A stretch of 64,000 nucleotides of DNA from Montifringilla adamsi (Eukaryota > Chordata > Aves > Passeriformes > Passeridae): the NCBI GenBank assembly GCA_017590115.1, contig JAGGNK010008781.1:4567371-4631370 (forward strand), given 5' to 3'. The notes beneath the pieces were generated by a model. It was not told the DNA's origin, made no database searches, and saw only the letters and a list, made by a program, of their open reading frames with translations. This document shows positions 58,001 to 61,000 of this stretch, in pieces. Position numbers and translations under genes: made by a program. Numbering within the stretch: position 1 is the stretch's first letter; each line of letters begins with the position of its first letter.

Positions 58001-61000
58001 CCTTCCCAATATCCCATCCAACCCTGCCCCTGGCAGTTTTATGGGTGCAGAAAATAGGAACTTTTGGGAGAGCCAAGGATGGATGGGGCAGTCTTGGCCT
58101 TTGGCTGGAAACCAGGGCATGGAGAGTGTGAAGTCTCTGCTTGGACTCCGGGGCTGTGTGGCCCTTGCCAGCCAAGGAAGCTGGAACAATGCCACCTTTG
58201 CAGCTTTCACTCCATTTCAGACTCTGAAGATTTTCAGAAAAGCAGTACCTGTCAGTCATGTTGAACAGGACAATAAATACAGCATGTTCAGTCCTTGTTC
58301 ACAGCCCATTAGTGGTTCTCACATCTCCACTCACTTTTATCTCAGCCTTAAAACCCAAATAAAAACCCTGATGCTGGTGTTTAATTTATGAAAGCCATTC
58401 ATGCAGCACACAGGTTACAATATTATTTGGAAACGTGCAGAATGAATGGAGCAATTTCTGTACAAAACCTCACCAAAGGATTACACCAGCCATTTAAGTA
58501 AGATGCAATTTAGGATCCTAAAATCCAGCATTATTGAAATGTCTCAAACTATTAATCAGCTGTGGTGCTTCAGCAGCGTCAGCACCGGACGGCCCTGAAA
58601 GGTGCAGTGATTCAGGGAGATGAAACCTCTGGTTAATTCCTTTTGTGTTGAATAATCAAGTGATTTAGGCTGGTTAAGTGAGCAGGGAAAGGCGGTGGGT
58701 ACCAGTTCAGGGGGGCACCTCTGTGCCCTGGGCTGTGCCAGCAGGCGCCAGGAAGCTGGAGCTGCTCCACTGCCCCTTTCCTTCTGCAATCACGCATTTC
58801 CCAGCTCTGGAGTTTGTCTTCAGCCCATCTCGGCATGTAAATTATTTCACGGGTCAGCAGAGTCCGAGCGTCCCGGGATTATCCGCTCCCGCCCCATTCC
58901 CATGGCAACAGCGGCATTCCCGGGGCAGGAAGCTTCATTAGGAGTGCTGCTCCCTCCAGAGATGCGTTTGTTCTTTGGGTCCTGCTGCTTTGCTCTGTCC
59001 TGTTCCCTCTTTTTCCCTCCTCCTTTCTTTCCCAAATTCCCATCCCAGTAAGGCCAGACCTCGTTTCCCTCGGCTGAGCAGTGATGGGAGTGGGGACACT
59101 GCCACAAAGCAAATGCAGGTGCTTGGAGGGGATCATAAAGTGTCCCATCGGGGGCTTAGTGACACCAGAGACCCCAAGCCCACTGGTGACTGCAGTCCCC
59201 CATCTCTGTGACAGGTGGATCCCATGTGGTTCCTGCACCAGCCCTTTTTTGGGATGTGGCTGTGTCTGGCCATCCCCCCTCGCTGTGCAGGAACACCAAA
59301 TTCAGGGGTTGCAGGGCTCCTGTTTGAGCAGCAGCCTGGGTGAAACATGCCCAGCAATAACATTGAGATGTGTCAGGGGTGCGCTGCGAGCTGCTTTCAT
59401 AAAATTTTAGTGAATAATCTTTGGCTTTGACAGAAATAAAATAAATCCTGCATATTGCTGTAATCTGTCAAGAAGAAGGATATTTGGAGGTAAGTGCTGG
59501 CTTGGCAGAGCTGAAGCTGGTCACACCACATGCTCTACACCAGGAATTATCCAGGCTGGCTGACCTGGGCTTATTTAAGATAAAATCCTTGGGCATTGCC
59601 CAACTGCTGGATACAGCAGCGAGTTTATCCTGAGACTCCCATGGCAATGCCAGCTTTTCACTGCTCAGCCTCATCCTTACTGGATGACATCCCGGTCACT
59701 GGGAATCCCACAGTCTAACCTAACACCAATTTCTCTTGCTCAGGGTGAGCAGAGACACCAAGGACCCTGCTCTGAGCCGGCCTCTCTCCTCCTGGAGCTC
59801 AGCCCGGCCCAGCGAGGCTGCGGATCCAGGGAGGACAGCGAGTCCCCTGCTGGGCTCCAGAAGACGGGAATATGGAAAACCTCAGGCAGAAGAAGAGCTG
59901 GAAAGCCCAAAGAAGCCCGTGGATAGGGCAGGAGACACATCCCCATCGGCGCTGCGCCGGGGGGGCTCCCCGCCTGTGGACGGGAGCTTCCCCAGCGCGG
60001 TGTCCCCGCCGGTGCCCAGCAGGAGAAGGCTCTCGGGGGTGTCGGTGGCCTCGGGGCCGGTGCCCAGCTCTGCCGCCCTCTCGGAGTACGTGGAGGAGCT
60101 GCGGCGGCAGCGGGGAGCGGAGCGGGAGCTGCCGGGGCTGGGGGCCGCCTCTCCCCTGCCCATTTACCGCACCACCGGCGCCGCGGCCCTGCGGCGCTCC
60201 AGGGCTGTCCCGGCGGCCGAGGAGCCCCCGGGGAGGCTGGAGGGGGATCAGGCAGGGGAAGGGGAGGCAGCAGGTGCCAGCCTCACCCGCTCCTCCAGCC
60301 TGAGGAGCATGGCCTCGGAGCCGGCCGAGCCCCCGCGTTCCCCGGCGCTGAAAAAGGCATCGAAATTCGGCTCCTACGACTCCCTCCTGCCGGCCCTCGA
60401 CGGCTCCGGCCGCCGGCCGAGCTCCCCGGCTGCCGGGATGGAGGTGGCGCGGCTGAGCTCCTGGAGGAGCTGCCTGGAGCCGTCGCTGGAGGATGTGGAG
60501 CTGGGGAAGGAGCCGGAGGGATTTCTGAGCTCCCTGCCCGGCGATGGGCTGGGCGAGGGGAAGGGCAGCGACCCCTTCAGCTGGAGAATACCCACCCTCA
60601 ACTACGAGAGGAGAACCAAGGTTGACTTCGATGATTTCCTGCCGGCCATCCGCAAGTCGCGCTCCGCCAGCAGCCTGGCCAGAGCCCGCAGGGACAGGAG
60701 GGACGGCCAGCGGCCCCTCACCGTGCGCTTCGAGGACGAGGCCTTAGCCTCGGGCAATCTGGAGCCCTCCGAGACCAAGGGCACGGCCAAGTGCAGCCCG
60801 ACCCCTCGGGAAGAGCCCGGAGACCTCTCTGACTGCTCCTCATCCTCGGGATCCCACCGCTCCTCCCGCAGCGGCGACAGCATCAAGCGGCGGCCGCAGC
60901 CCCCGAGAGGCGCCGGGGAGGGCTCCAGCGGCAGGGCCGGCAGCCAGGGCAGCGGGATGAGCCGCCGAGCCGAGGCCGAGGGCAGGGAGGACGATGTCAG

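Larger units (their letters stand above)
54616..59743 (+). other. MYO18B intron 41 (5.1 kb)
   Basis: Contains three CR1 pieces (listed) and AT-rich unique blocks at 57280-57420 and 59390-59470 that could be conserved non-coding. No gene recognised. Confidence 0.5.

Noticed and set aside
59736..59743. Starting the last exon at the ATG-like open frame at 59736
   Set aside because: The in-frame ATG lies across the TTGCTCAG acceptor; splice phase 2 from exon 41 joins at 59744.
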